From Isoetes taiwanensis (Eukaryota > Streptophyta > Lycopodiopsida > Isoetales > Isoetaceae): a stretch of 64,000 nt of DNA. Below, piece by piece: positions 43,101 to 57,600 of this stretch. The translations under genes were made by a program, and so were the position numbers. The stretch's first letter is position 1. Each line of letters opens with the position of its first letter. Under the pieces are notes generated by a model, which was not told the DNA's origin, made no database searches, and worked only from the letters and a program-made list of their open reading frames with translations. Location: contig JAJEKV010000058.1 of NCBI GenBank assembly GCA_021234155.1, forward strand, positions 1,791,060 to 1,855,059, written 5' to 3'.

Positions 43101-44492
43101 TTAATTCACCATTAAGAAACACTTTTACAATGGATCTGTTCAAACAAAGACTTTATATCCCAAATCCACCACCGGCATATGGATATGAGATTTCTAACAA
43201 GATCAAGCACACAAAAACATCTCTCAATTTTACAATTTTGCCATTTAAGTCAAACAACTCTAAAACTCCAAGATCTTCTATTTTCTTCAAACCCCCATCA
43301 CCAAGTTGCACATGTCCTTCTTTTCTTTTCCCACTCCTTAAGCATATGCAAATCACACATCACACTTTTTCTCGCCCCGAATCTATAACAACAAATTGGT
43401 TATTGCTTTTCCTTGAAACTCAAACATTGCAAGTTAAATTCTTCCTTACCTCCAAGGTGTCATCCTCAAGTTCACCTTCACTACTATCTTGTTTTTCTAC
43501 CACATTAATACTTGAGCCTCCTTTGAATTTTCCCTTGCCCCCGCCACCTCTATAAGTTCCAAAAATCTCCCTCGACCTCTTCCCTTTTTAGGGCTTGGGC
43601 AATCGTAGCAAAATGACCTTTGCCTTCACAATTGAAACATCTAAATTCCTTCTCACTATTGTTTGACACTCACTCTTTAGGTGACCAAATTGATTACATG
43701 CATAACAAGGTCCTACTTTTCCTCTTGAAAACCACCTCTTTTAGTCTTACCTCGCATACAAGATCTCTCGAGGACTGATGAGCTTCCTCCCGAGTAATAG
43801 TAGACTGTTTCAAATTCTCAAGCGTATTATCATTCGATAGCATGCTCCTTGAAGTGGCTACATTTCGAGTAAAGTTGCCAAGTGACTATTATGAGATAAT
43901 CGCTTTTTGCCAAAGCTAGTATTTGATAATGCTCATTCAAGATATTTCCAGCCCCCTCAAGATCTGCAATAATGGAATCAAATCTCTCCAAAAAGTCACC
44001 AAGTTATCTTTCTCAAACAATTTCATCTTCCTTAACTGCTTTTCTAGCACATCTATTTGTGAAGAACTTTTTGTTCATAGTGCTTTATCAAATAATCCCA
44101 CATTTCCTTAGGCTTCATGCCTCAAGCTTCAGCTTTAAGGCAAGGTTTACCTTACACATGATTATGGCCTGGGCCTCCATAATCTTAGCTTCATCTTTCT
44201 CTTCTTAACTCGTGAGAAGTTGCCCTTCCAAGAGACACACCTTCACCAAGTTCCCCCGCACTGCATTGAGCATTACTACTACTAGCAAAGCAGGACTTGA
44301 ATCACCCGAGCTAGTTGCACCCCTTATCGACTACCATCAAACAAATACCACAATTTTTCAAACTCCAAGATGCCTCTAATACTCTCCTTCCAATTTGAAA
44401 TCCTCCATCTCCTTTAAAACTTCAATAGAGTTCAATAGATTTGCCCCGATATTTGTCATTATCACGTATAGATTTAGTTAGCTCGATACCAA
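40186..44492 (-). pseudogene. copia-2 internal region, unit 2 (gag-pol)
   Basis: IN at 42444-42761 and 42251-42535 (GVRERKNRTLL, with Ala-to-Arg at a CAG lesion). Pre-integrase and IN start at 42703-42996 (GILDLVHTDLCGPINVTSLS). RT pieces are near 41160-41300 and 41504-41767. Protease region at 43153-43390 and gag knuckles at about 43590-43710. Frames are broken at almost every former CAG/CTG. Confidence 0.87.
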
Positions 44493-45028
44493 TGTTAGAA
44501 TCGAGAGCTTGGGATTCAACCCAAGTATGCCAAGACTCGCCTCCTTCAAACCCCCTCCCGCTATATTTGCATACACGCACTGTGATTCATATATTTTCTA
44601 TGACAATATATATATATTTTTCTCATCAACCTCGATATATCCACTTGTCAAATCGTGCATGCCCTTCATATAGAAAGTTTTTCAACTTGCCTAAATAATA
44701 GGATGCCCTCGGCCGCCCTTATCTTCCACCGCCGCTGACTTTGACCCGCTGACCGGGCCAACCCAAAACCCTAAGTGGCGGGCAGGGGGGGTGTCTGTGT
44801 TTTCTAGCGAGCCCAAAGAACACCCGGTAGGGTGTGCCCGCCACCTTTGACTTTGACTTTGACTTTGACTTTGACTTTGACTTTGACTTTGCTTTCGCTT
44901 CTCATAGGTCTCCCCATTCAACCGCTTAACTTTGAATAACATGACACCATTTAACAACTCTAATCTATCGCCACACGCTTCTCATAGATTAGAATATCAC
45001 ATGACACATAATTTTGTCATTTCCAACA
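44493..45028 (-). repeat. copia-2 LTR C
   Basis: 536 bp, low end TGTTAGAATCGAGAGCTTGG, high end TTCCAACA, TTTGAC array at 44846-44893. Confidence 0.92.
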
Positions 45029-48000
45029 TTCCCTTCATGTGATATTCCCCGCCATCACATTGTAACAATTTCCTTATTTCCTGAATCGATAAAGGTAGAG
45101 CCTTTGTAAGAATATCCGCTTTTGATCACCAGACTAACATAGGTCAAATGCACTTGATTTCTTTTGACCATATCTCCGATAAAATGAACTTCCATTTCAA
45201 TGTGTTTTGACCTTTCGTGCAAAACGATTTTTGTCATGGCAATACAACTAGTATTATCACAATAAATGATTGTTGGTCCTCTTTGAGCAAATCCAAATTC
45301 CGCCATAAGCCTTCTTTCCCAAATAAGTTCCTTAGTCAATCGTGGTCTGAAGTTGTACTCAAATTTCAAAGACTAGATAAAGCAATGCCGCTTTTGCTTT
45401 TGCACTTCCAAGCAACCGGGCTCCACCTAATAAAACAACATACCCCTCAAGTTGATTTTCGCTTGTCTAAATCTCCTCCCCAATCAAAGATCACAATAAG
45501 CCCGCAATTGTAAGTTGGTTTCATTAAATACTATACCAAAATGCATTGTACCTTTTAAGTATTTGAGGATCCTTTTTGCTGCAATCCAAAGGTCCTTTAC
45601 CAGCCCTGCCATTGTACCTACATGAGAATATTAACCGCAAAATGCAATGTCCGCCTAGTACAATTGGCTACATAGGACAAACAACCAATCAAACTTCAGA
45701 AGGTATTTTCTCCATTTGTTTGCTTTCAAATTTCTTTTTGGACTCATATCTCCAGAGATTCTCGTGACTGTGAACCATAGGAGTATATGCCATATTGCAA
45801 TCTTCCATATGAAATTTCTTCAACATGTTTTGAATATGCCCTTGTTGACTCAAAGCTAATATCTTGTGATTTCTCGCCCCTCAGAAACATCTATGCCCGT
45901 AAACCTCTTTTTAACTCTCCAAGATCACTCATTTGGAATCGCTTCCTTAAGATATCTTTGCAATGATTTAGTACTTGAGTTCCCTTTGATATCATAATAT
46001 TGTCATCAACATATAAAGCAATAATGCACCGTGCATCTCCCATTTTGAACCTATAGATATTACCATCATAATTGAGCTTCTCAAAACCTTGTTCTACAAG
46101 ATATCCATCCATACATTTATACCATTCCCTAGAGATTGTTTAAGACCATAAACCGCTTCTATTCAACTTCCAAATTTTTCCTTTTTTCCTCTTCAAATCC
46201 AAAAAAGTGTCTTAAATAAATTTCCTCCTCTAACTTAGCATTCAAGAATGTTGTACTTACATCCATATGATGGATTTCAAGGTCACAAGCATTAGCAATA
46301 GCTAATAACATTCTCAAACTATTTATCTTTACCAATGGTGAGAATGTTTCATCAAAATCTTCTCCTTTTTTCTCTGTAAAGCCTTGTGCAACAAGTCCGG
46401 CTTTTAAATTTCTTTTGTATTTTTGTCTACTCCTGGTTTTATTCTATAGATCCACTTACTTCCAACTATATTCTTATGAGAAGGAATATCCACTATCAGT
46501 ATAAGTGTTTGTTCTTTTGAATGCTCTCATTTCTTCTTCCATAGCACATTTCCAGCTTTTTTCCATTCATATCTTGAACCCGCCCCATATAATTTTTGTG
46601 GAATCTTTGTCTGCTTTCAAGTATCAAAATGTCAAATACAAGATAATTTCTCCTACCCGAGATCTAAGTCTTTTACTTTTTCCAAGTTCAGTTCTACCAT
46701 GAGACTCTAAATCATGTTTGGCTTCTTCCCCAACATTTGAGCTTCGCTCGTCCGGGTTTTTTTTTGGTCTATCAATTTTATCCACTTCTGCCTTTGGTGT
46801 TCAATCTCTTGCTCAACACCGATTCCACTTCGCTCAACAACATTACTTGAATCATTTCTCGACTCACCATCGAGTCACTCAAATCTACCCGCCCAATCCT
46901 TGAGTTTTTTCTTCTTCACTTATTGACTGATTTGTTTCCTCAATACTATCTTTCCTTTCACTTTCACATGGATCTTCAAGATTTATCTTAGGAATTTTCC
47001 TATAAAATTCGCTTTTCATTGAAGACCACATCTCTACTTACTATAATTTTTCTTCTAGCAGTGGTCATATAATCTGAATGCTTTTGAGTTAGAATCATAC
47101 CCTACTAGATAAGATATGTATGCTCTATCATCCAACTTTTTCCTCAGCTTCTTCAGAACATGTACAAAGCATAAACATCCATATGCTTTTAATCTATCAT
47201 AAGAAGGTGACTTACTGCACCAAAGCATTTCTCGAATTGCACCTTTAATACTTGATGAAGGTAACAAGTTTTGAATGTAGACACCGCCTTCACAAACTTC
47301 ATCCCATAAATAATTTGGTAAACCGTAATACTTCAACATGGATCTCACAAAGATCAAGCAAGGTTCTATTTTTCCTTTCTCAAGCAACTCCATTTTGTTG
47401 TGGTGAGTATCCGCATGTCAATTGCCTCTTGATTCCCCTGCTTACACAAAAAACTTTAAATTCATCGAGAGATATATTCACCTCCCCGTCCTTTATGCAC
47501 TTTATCTTTCTTCCAGCTTCTAGCTCGGTTTCAGCAAGAAATAACTTCAAAGCATCACTAGCTTGGTCTTTTGTTTTCAAAATATAACACTTGGTTTTTC
47601 TCAATAAATCATCAATAAAGCTCATGAAATATTTATGCCCACTCAAACTAGTAACATTTATAGGACCACATAAATCAGATGTACCAAATCCAAAATGCCC
47701 TTTGCTCTTTTGTGTGACCTTTTAAATGGCAATCTTGATTGCTTTCCAAGTTGGCAGCCTCCACATAAAAAAACTTTTCATTTTGTACCTTGGCAGATAT
47801 TAATCCCTTTTCCCCAAGCCTTTTAATTATTGCAAAGATTTACATGACATAACTGTTATGCCATACTTTCACATCCTGAATATTCCACAAGATTAATTTC
47901 ATGAAGATGCTCCATATTCAATCCAAAAAAGATTACCAACTCTTTTGCCAATAAACTTTAATTCACCATTAAGAAACACTTTACAATGGATCTGTTCAAA

Positions 48001-49328
48001 CAAAGACTTTATATCCCAAATCCACCACCGGCATAAGGATATGAGATTTCTAACAAGACTGGGCACACACAAAACATCTCTCAATTTTACAATTTTGCCA
48101 TTTAAGTCAAACAACTCTAAAACTCCAAGATCTTCTATTTTCTTCAAACCCCCATCACCAAGTTGCACATGTCCTTCTTTCTTTTCCCCACCCTTAAGCA
48201 TATGCAAATCACACATCACACTTTTTTTCTGCTCCCTAAATCTATAACAACAAATTGGTTATTGCTTTTCCTTGAAACTCAAAAACATTGCAAGTTAAAT
48301 TCTTCCTTACCTCCAAGGTGTCATCCCTCAAGTTCACCTTCACTACTATCTTGTTTTTCTACCACATTAATACTTGAGCCTCCCTTTGAATTTTCCCTTG
48401 CCCCCACCTCTATAAGTTCCAAAAAATCTCCCTCGACCTCTTCCCCTTTTTAGGGCTTGGACAATCGAAGCAAAATGACCTTTGCCTTCACAATTGAAAC
48501 ATCTAAATTCCTTCTCACTATTGTTTGACACTCACTCTTTAGGGTGACCAAATTGATTACATGCATAACAAGGTCCTACTTTTCCTCTTGAAAACCACCT
48601 CTTTTAGTCTTACCTCGCATACAAGATCTCTCAGGACTCGATGAGCTTCCTCCCCGAGTAATAGTAGACTGCTTCAAATTCCTCGTATGTGATTATCATT
48701 CGATAGCATGCTCCTTGAAGTGGCTACATTTCGAGTAAAGTTGCCAAGTGACTATTATGAGATAATCGCTTCTTGCCAAAGCTAGTATTTGATATTGCTC
48801 ATTCAAGATATTTCCAGCTCCCTCAAGATCTGCAATAATGGAATCAAATCTCCCAAAAGTCACTCCAAGTTATCTTTCTCAAACAATTTCATCTTCCTTA
48901 ACTGCTTTTCTAGCACATCTATTTGTGAAGAACTTTTTGTTCATAGTGCTTTATCAAATAATCCCACATTTCCTTAGGCTTCATGCCTCGAAGTTTTCAG
49001 CTTTTAAGGCAAGGTTTACCTTACACATGATTATGGCCCTGGCCTCCATAATCTTAGCTTCATCTTTCGCCTCCCGTAACTCGTGAGAAGTTGCCCTTCC
49101 AAGAGACACACCTTCACCGGTTCCCCCGCACTGATTGAGCATTACTACTACTAGCAAACAGGACTTGAATCACCCGAGCTAGTTGCACCCCCTACGACTA
49201 CCATCAAACAAATACCACAATTTTTCAAACTCAAATACTCATTTGAAATTCCATCTCCTTTAAAACTTCAATAGAGTTCAATAGATTTGCCCCTAATACT
49301 TGTCATTATCACACCTTAGCTATACCAA
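45029..49328 (-). pseudogene. copia-2 internal region, unit 3 (gag-pol)
   Basis: RNase H at 45055-45369 is the longest piece of that domain in the array (LTKELIWERRLMAEFGFAQR, CDNTSCIAMTK, HERSKHIEMEVHFIGDMVKR). RT at 45891-46112 with YVDDNIMISKG. IN at 47055-47393 and 47380-47646. Protease and pre-integrase at 47899-48219, with the active site reading D-L-G in place of D-S-G. Gag knuckles at about 48470-48580. Confidence 0.88.
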
Positions 49329-49860
49329 TGTTAGAATTTGCAACCCACCAAGACGCTCTCCTTCAAACCCCTCCCAAGACCTATATTTGCATACACGCAC
49401 TCAGATTCCGCACTCACCAAGATATTTTCTATGACAATCACCATATATATATTTTTCTCATCAACCTCGATATATCCACTTGTCAAATCGCATGCCCTTC
49501 ATATAGAAAGTTTTTCAACTTGCCTAAATAATAGGATGCCCCGCCGCCCTTATCTTCCAAATTGCCGCTGACTTTGACCCGCTGACCACCAACCCAAAAC
49601 CCTAAGTGGCGGGCGGGGGTGTCTGTGTTTTTTAGCGAGCCCAAAGAACACCCGGGTAGGGTGTGCCCGCCACCTTTGACTTTGACTTTGACTTTGACTT
49701 TGACTTTGACTTTGACTTTGCATGCCACCGCTTCTCATAGGTCTCCCCATTCAACCGCTTAACTTTGAATAACATGACACCATTTAACAACTCTAATCTA
49801 TCACCATCGCTTCTCATAGATTAGAATATCACATGACACATAATTTTGTCATTTCCAACA
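49329..49860 (-). repeat. copia-2 LTR D
   Basis: 532 bp. The low end TGTTAGAATTTGCAACCC is scrambled after the first ten bases compared with LTR A. TTTGAC array at 49674-49720. Confidence 0.9.
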
Positions 49861-52800
49861 TTCCCCTTCATGTGATATTCCCCGCCATCACATTGTAACA
49901 ATTTCCTTATTTCCGAATCGATAAAGGTAGAGCCTTTGTAAGAATATCCGCTTTTGATCACCAGACTAACATAGGTCAAATGCACTTGATTTCTTTTGAC
50001 CATATCTCCGATAAAATGAACTTCCATTTCAATGTGTTTTGACCTTTCGTGCAAAACCGATTTTTGTCATGGCAATACAACTAGTATTATCACAATAAAT
50101 GATTGTTGGTCCTCTTTGAGCAAATCCAAATTCCGCCATAAGCCTTCTTTCCCAAATAAGTTCCTTAGTCAATGTGGTCAGCTGAAGTTGTACTCAAATT
50201 TCAAAGACTAGATAAAGCAATGCCGCTTTGCTTCTTGCACTTCCAAGCAACTGGGCTCCACCTAATAAAACAACATACCCTCAAGTTGATTTTCGCTTGT
50301 CTAAATCTCCTCCCCAATCAAGATCACAATAAGCCTCGCAATTGTAAGTCGGTTTCATTAAATACTATACCAAAATGCATTGTACCTTTTAAGTATTTGA
50401 GGATCCTTTTGCCGCAATCCAAAGGTCCTTTACCAGCCCCGCCATTGTACCTACACGAGAATATTAACTGCAAATGCAATGTCCGCCTAGTACAATTGGC
50501 TACATAGGACAAACAACCAATCAAACTTCAGAAGGTATTTTCTCCATTTGTTTGCTTTTCAGCCTTTCTTTTTGGACTCATATCTGCAGAGATTCTCGTG
50601 ACTGTGAACCATAGGAGTATATGCCATATTGCAATCTTCCATATGAAATTTCTTCAACATGTTTTGAATATGCCCTTGTTGACTCAAAGCTAATATCTTG
50701 TGATTTCTGCCCCTCAGAAACATCTATGCCCGTAAACCTCTTTAACTCTCCAAGATCACTCATTTGGAATCGCTTCCTTAAGATATCTTTGCAATGATTT
50801 AGTACTTGAGTTCCCTTTGATATCATAATATTGTCATCAACATATAAAGCAATAATGCACCAGGCATCTCCCATTTTGAACCTATAGATATTACCATCAT
50901 AATTGAGCTTCTCAAAACCTTGTTCTACAAGATATCCATCCATACATTTATACCATTCCCTAGGAGATTGTTTAAGACCATAAACCGCTTCTATTCAACT
51001 TCCAAATTTTTCCTTTTTCCTCTTCAAATCCAAAAGTGTGTCTTAAATAAATTTCCTCCTCTAACTTAGCATTCAAGAATGTCAGTACTTACATCCATAT
51101 GATGGATTTCAAGGTCACAAGCATTAGCAATAGCTAATAACATTCTTAAACTATTTATCTTTACCAATGGTGAGAATGTTTCATCAAAATCTTCTCCTTT
51201 TTTCTCGTAAAGCCTTGTGCAACAAGTCCGGCTTTAAATTTCTTTGTATTTTTGTCTACTCCTGGTTTTATTCTATAGATCCACTTACTTCCAACTATAT
51301 TCTTATGAGAAGGAATATCCACTACTCAGATAAGTGTTTGTTCTTTTGAATGCTCTCATTTCTTCTTCCATAGCACATTTCCAGCTTTTTCCATTCATAT
51401 CTTGAACTCGCCTCCATATAATTTTTGTGGAATCTTGTCTGCTTTCAAGTATCAAAATGTCAAATACAAGATAATTTCTCCTACCCGAGATCTAAGTCTT
51501 TTACTTTTTCCAAGTTCAGTTCTACCATGAGACTCTAAATCATGTTTGGCTTCTTCCGCCAACATTTGAGCTTCGCTCGTCTGGGTTTTCTTTTTGGTCT
51601 ATCAATTTTATCCACTTCTTGGTGTTCAATCTCTTGCTCAACACCGATTCCACTTCGCTCAACAACATTACTTGAATCATTTCTCGACTCACTATCGAGT
51701 CACTCAAATCTACCCGCCCAATCCTTGAGTTTTTCTTCTTCACTTATTGACCGATTTGTTTCCTCAATACTATCTTTCCTTTCACTTTCACATGGATCTT
51801 CAAGATTTATCTTAGGAATTTTCCTATAAAATTCGCTTTCATTGAAGACCACATCTCTACTTATTATAATTTTTTCTTTTAGCGTGGTCATATAATCTGA
51901 ATGCTTTTGAGTTAGAATCATACCCTACTAGATAAGATATGTATGCTCTATCATCCAACTTTTTCCTCAGCCTTCAGAACATGTACAAAGCATAAACACC
52001 CATATGCTTTTAATCTATCATAAGAAGGTGACTTACTGCACCAAAGCATTTCGAATTGCACCTTTAATACTTGATGAAGGTAACAAGTTTTGAATGTAGA
52101 CAAATTGCCTTCACAAACTTCATCCCATAAATAATTTGGTAAACCCGTAATACTTCAACATGGATCTCACAAAGATCAAGCAAGGTTCTATTTTTCCTTT
52201 CTCGCAACTCCATTTTGTTGTGGTGAGTATCTGCATGTCAATTGCCTCTTGATTCCCCCTGCTTACACAAAAAACTTTAAATTCATCGAGAGATATATTC
52301 ACCTCCCCTGACCTTATGCACTTTATCTTTCTTCCGCTTTCTAGCTTTCGGTTTCAGCAAGAATAACTTCAAAGCATCACTAGCTTGGTCTTTTGTTTTC
52401 AAAATATAACACTTGGTTTTTCTCAATGAAATCATCAATAAAGCTCATGAAATATTTATGCCCACTCAAACTAGTAACATTTATAGGACCACATAAATCA
52501 GATGTACCAAATCCAAAATGCCCTTTGCTCTTTTGTGTGACCTTTTAAATGGCAATCTTGATTGCTTTCCAAGTTGGCAGCCTCCACATAAAAACTTTTC
52601 ATTTTGTACCTTGGCAGATATTAATCCCTTTTCCCCAAGCCTTTTAATTATTGCAAAGATTTACATGACATAATCTGTTATGCCATACTTTCACATCCTA
52701 ATATTCCACAAGATTAATTTCATGAAGATGCTCCATATTCAATCCAAAAAGATTACCAACTCTTTTGCCAATAAACTTTAATTCACCATTAAGAAACACT

Positions 52801-54128
52801 TTACAATGGATCTGTTCAAACAAAGACTTTATATCCCAAATCCACCAGCTGGCATAAGGATATGAGATTTCTAACAAGACTGGGCACACACAAAACATCT
52901 CTCAATTTTACAATTTTGCCATTTAAGTCAAACAACTCTAAAACTCCAAGATCTTCTATTTTCTTCAAACCCCCATCACCAAGTTGCACATGTCCTTCTT
53001 TTTCTTTTCCCACTCCTTAAGCATATGCAAATCACACATCACACTTTTTTTTCGCTCCTAAATCTATAACAACAAATTGGTTATTGCTTTTCCTTGGAAA
53101 CTCAAAAACATTGCAAGTTAAATTCTTCCTTACCTCCAAGGTGTCATCCTCAAGTTCACCTTCACTACTATCTTGTTTTTCTACCACATTAATACTTGAG
53201 CCTCCTTTGAATTTTCCCCCTTTGCCCCCGCCACCTCTATAAGTTCCGAAAAATCTCCCTCGACCTCTTCCCTTTTTAGGGCTTGGGCAATCGGCAAAAT
53301 GACCTTTGCCTTCACAATTGAAACATCTAAATTCCTTCTCACTATTGTTTGACACTCACTCTTTAGGTGACCAAATTGATTACATGCATAACAAGGTCCT
53401 ACTTTTCCTCTTGAAAAACCACCTCTTTTAGTCTTACTCGCACATACAAGATCTCTCGAGGACTGATGAGCTTCCTCCCCGAGTAATAGTAGACTGTTCA
53501 AATTAATATGTATCATTCGATAGCATGCTCCTTGAAGTGGCTACATTTTGAGTAAAGTTGCCAAGTGACTATTATGAGATAACGCTCTTGCCAAAGCTAG
53601 TATTTGATATTGTTCATTCAAGATATTTCCAGCCCCTCAAGATCTGCAATAATGGAATCAAATCTCTCCAAAAAGTCAGCAAGTTATCTTTCTCAAACAA
53701 TTTCATCTTCCTTAACTCAAGCTTTTTCTAGCACATCTATTTGTGAAGAACTTTTTTGTTCATAGTGCTTTATCAAATAATCCCACATTTCCTTAGGCTT
53801 CATGCCTCGAAGCTTCGGTTTTAAGGCGGTGCCTACCTTACACATGATTATGGCCTGGGCCTCCATAATCTTAGCTTCATCTTACGCTCCGAACTTCGGA
53901 GAAGTTGCCCTTCCAAAGAGACACACCTTCACCCGAAGTTCCCCGCACCCGCATTGAGCATTACTACTACTAGCGGCCAGGACTTGAATCACCTAGTTGC
54001 ACCCCCCTTAATGGGCTACCATCAAACAAATGCACAATTTTTCAAACTCCAAAGATGTACTAATACTTCCTTCCGTGGACTACCATCAAAAAACAAATTT
54101 GCCACAATTTTTTTAAACTCGATACCAA
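49861..54128 (-). pseudogene. copia-2 internal region, unit 4 (gag-pol)
   Basis: RT at 50578-50943 (121 residues: MDGYLVEQGFEKLNYDGNIY, YVDDNIMISK). RNase H pieces at 49861-50150. IN pieces at 51960-52430. Protease and gag at 52698-53516, with CYACNQFGHLKSEC and CFNCEGKGHF knuckles in separate frames. Gag N-terminus at about 53600-54000. Confidence 0.87.
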
Positions 54129-54657
54129 TGTTAGAATCTCTTGGGATTCTATGCCAAGACTACTCTCCTTCAAACCCCTATATTTTTGCATACACGCACT
54201 GTATTCACTTTCACCAAGATATTTTCTATGACAATCAGGGCATATATATATTTTCTCATCAACTTTGGATATATCCACTTGTCAAATCGTGCATGCCCTT
54301 CATATAGAAAGTTTTTCAACTTGCCTAAATAATAGGATGCCCCTGCTGTCCTTATCTTCCAAATTGCCGTTGACTTTGACCCGTTGACCACCAACCCAAA
54401 ACCCTAAGTGGCGGGGTGGGGTGTCTGTGTTTCTAGCGAGCCCAAAGAACACCGGGTAGGGTGTGCCCGCCACCTTTGACTTTGACTTTGACTTTGACTT
54501 TGACTTTGACTTTGACCTTGCCCATTGCTTCTCATAGGTCTCCCCATTCAACCGCTTAACTTTGAATAACATGACACCATTTAACAACTCTAATCTATCG
54601 CCACTTTCTTCTATAGATTAGAATATCACATGACACATAATTTTGTCATTTCCAACA
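54129..54657 (-). repeat. copia-2 LTR E
   Basis: 529 bp, low end TGTTAGAATCTCTTGGGATT, high end TTTCCAACA, TTTGAC array at 54474-54519. Confidence 0.9.
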
Positions 54658-57600
54658 TTCCCCTTCATGTGATATTCCCCGTCATCACATTGTAACAATT
54701 TCCTTATTTCACGAATCTGGATAAAGGTAGAGCCTTTGTAAGAATATCCGCTCTTTGATCACCAGTACTAACATAGGTCAAATGCACTTGATTTCTTTTG
54801 ACCATATCTCGATAAAATGAACTTCCATTTCAATGTGTTTTGACCTTTCGTGCAAAACTGATTTTTGTCATGGCAATGCAACTAGTATTATCACAATAAA
54901 TGATTGTTGGTCCTCTTTGAGCAAATCCAAATTCGCCATAAGCCTTCTTTCCCAAATAAGTTCCTTAGTCAACGAGGTCATTGAGTTGTACTTTCAAAAA
55001 GACTAGATAAAGCAATGTTTGCTTTGCTTCTTGCACTTCCAAGCAACCGGGGCTCCACCTAATAAAACAACATACCACGAAGTTGATTTTTCGCTTGTCT
55101 AAATCTCCTCCCCAATCAAAGATCACAATAAGCCCGCAATTGTAAGCTGGTTTCATTAAATACTATACCAAAATGCATTGTACCTTTTAAGTATTTGAGG
55201 ATCCTTTTTGCTGCAATCCAATGTCCTTTACCAGCCCCGTCATTGTACCTCATCGAGAATATTAATCGCAAATGCAATGTCCGCCTAGTACAATTGGCTA
55301 CATAGGACAAACAACCAATCAAACTTCAGAAGGTATTTTCTCCATTTGTTTGCTTTCAAACTACTTTTTTGGACTCATATCTGCGGAGATTCTGTGACCG
55401 AACCATAGGAGTATATGCCATATTGCAATCTTCCATATGAAATTTCTTCAACATGTTTTGAATATGCCCTTGTTGACTCAAAGCTAATATCTTGTGATTT
55501 CTGTCCCTGTAAACATCTATGCCCAGAAACCTCTTTAACTCTCCAAGATCACTCATTTGGAATCGTTTCCTTAAGATATCTTTGCAATGATTTAGTACTT
55601 GAGTTCCCTTTGATATCATAATATTGTCATCAACATATAAAGCAATAATGCACCAGGCATCTCCCATTTTGAACCTATAGATATTACCATCATAATTGAG
55701 CTTCTCAAAACCTTGTTCTACAAGATATCCATCCATACATTTATACCATTCCCTAGGAGATTGTTTAAGACCATAAACCTGCTCTATTCAACTTCCAAAT
55801 TTTTCTTTTTTTCCTCTTCAAATCCAGGTGCAGGTCTTAAATAAATTTCCTCCTCTAACTTAGCATTCAAGAATGTTGTACTTACATCCATATGATGGAT
55901 TTCAAGGTCACAAGCATTAGCAATAGCTAATAACATTCTTAAACTATTTATCTTTACCAATGGTGAGAATGTTTCATCAAAATCTTCTCCTTTTTTCTGT
56001 GTAAAGCCTTGTGCAACAAGTCTGGCTTTAAATTTCTTTGTATTTTTGTCTACTCCTGGTTTTATTCTATAGATCCACTTACTTCCAACTATATTCTTAT
56101 GAGAAGGAATATCCACTACTGTATAAGTGTTTGTTCTTTTGAATGCTCTCATTTCTTCTTCCATAGCACATTTCCAGTTCTTTCCATTCATATCTTGAAC
56201 CGCCTCCATATAATTTTGTGGAATCTTGTCCTGTTTCAAGTATCAAAATGTCAAATCACAAGATTAATTTCTCCTACCCGAGATCTAAGTCTTTTACTTT
56301 TTCCAAGTTCAGTTCTACCATGAGACTCTAAATCATGTTTGGCTTCTTACGCCAACATTTGAGCTTCGTTCATTCTGTTTTCTTTTTGGTCTATCAATTT
56401 TATCCACTTCGCCTCTTGGTGTTCAATCTCTTGCTCAACACCGATTCCACTTCGGCTCAACAACATTACTTGGAATCATTTCGACTCACTATCGAGTCAC
56501 TCAAATCTACCCGCTCCAATCCTTGAGTTTTTCTTCTTCACTTATTGACCTGATTTGTTTCCTCAATACTATCTTTCCTTTCACTTTCACATGGATCTTC
56601 ATGATTTATCTTAGGAATTTTCCTATAAAATTCGTTTTCATTGAAGACCACATCTCTACTTATTATAATTTTTTTCTTTTAGCGGTCATATAATCTGAAT
56701 GCTTTTGAGTTAGAATCATACCCTACTAGATAAGATATGTATGCTCTATCATCCAACTTTTTCCTCAGTTCTTCAGGGAACATGTACAAAGCATAAACAC
56801 CCATATGCTTTTAATCTATCATAAGAAGGTGACTTACGGACCAAAGCATTTCGGAATTGCACCTTTAATACTTGATGAAGGTAACAAGTTTTGAATGTAG
56901 GCAATTTGTCTTCACAAACTTCATCCCATAAATAATTTGGTAAACCGTAATACTTCAACATGGATCTCACAAAGATCAAGCAAGGTTCTATTTTTCCTTT
57001 CTGCAAACTCCATTTTGTTGTGGTGAGTATCTGCATGTCAATTGCCTCTTGATTCCCCTGCTTTACAAAAAACTTTAAATTCATCGAGATATATTCACCT
57101 CCCTGTCGACCTTATGCACTTTATCTTTCTTCCAGGTTTCTAGCTTCGGTTTCAGCAAAGAAATAACTTCAAAGCATCACTAGCTTGGTCTTTTGTTTTC
57201 AAAATATAACACTTGGTTTTTCTAATTGAAAATCATCAATAAAGCTCATGAAATATTTATGCCCACTCAAACTAGTAACATTTATAGGACCACATAAATC
57301 TGTATGTACCAAATCCAAAATGCCCTTTGCTCTTTTGTGTGACCTTTTAAATGGCAATCTTGATTGCTTTCCAAGTTGGCAGCCTCCACATAAAAACTTT
57401 TCATTTTGTACCTTGGCAGATATTAATCCCTTTTCCCCAAGCCTTTTAATTATTGCAGCATTTACATGACATAATCTGTTATGCCATACTTTCACATCTG
57501 AATATTCCACAAGATTAATTTCATGAAGATGCTCCATATTCAATCCAAAAAGATTACCAACTCTTTTGCCAATAAACTTTAATTCACCATTAAGAAACAC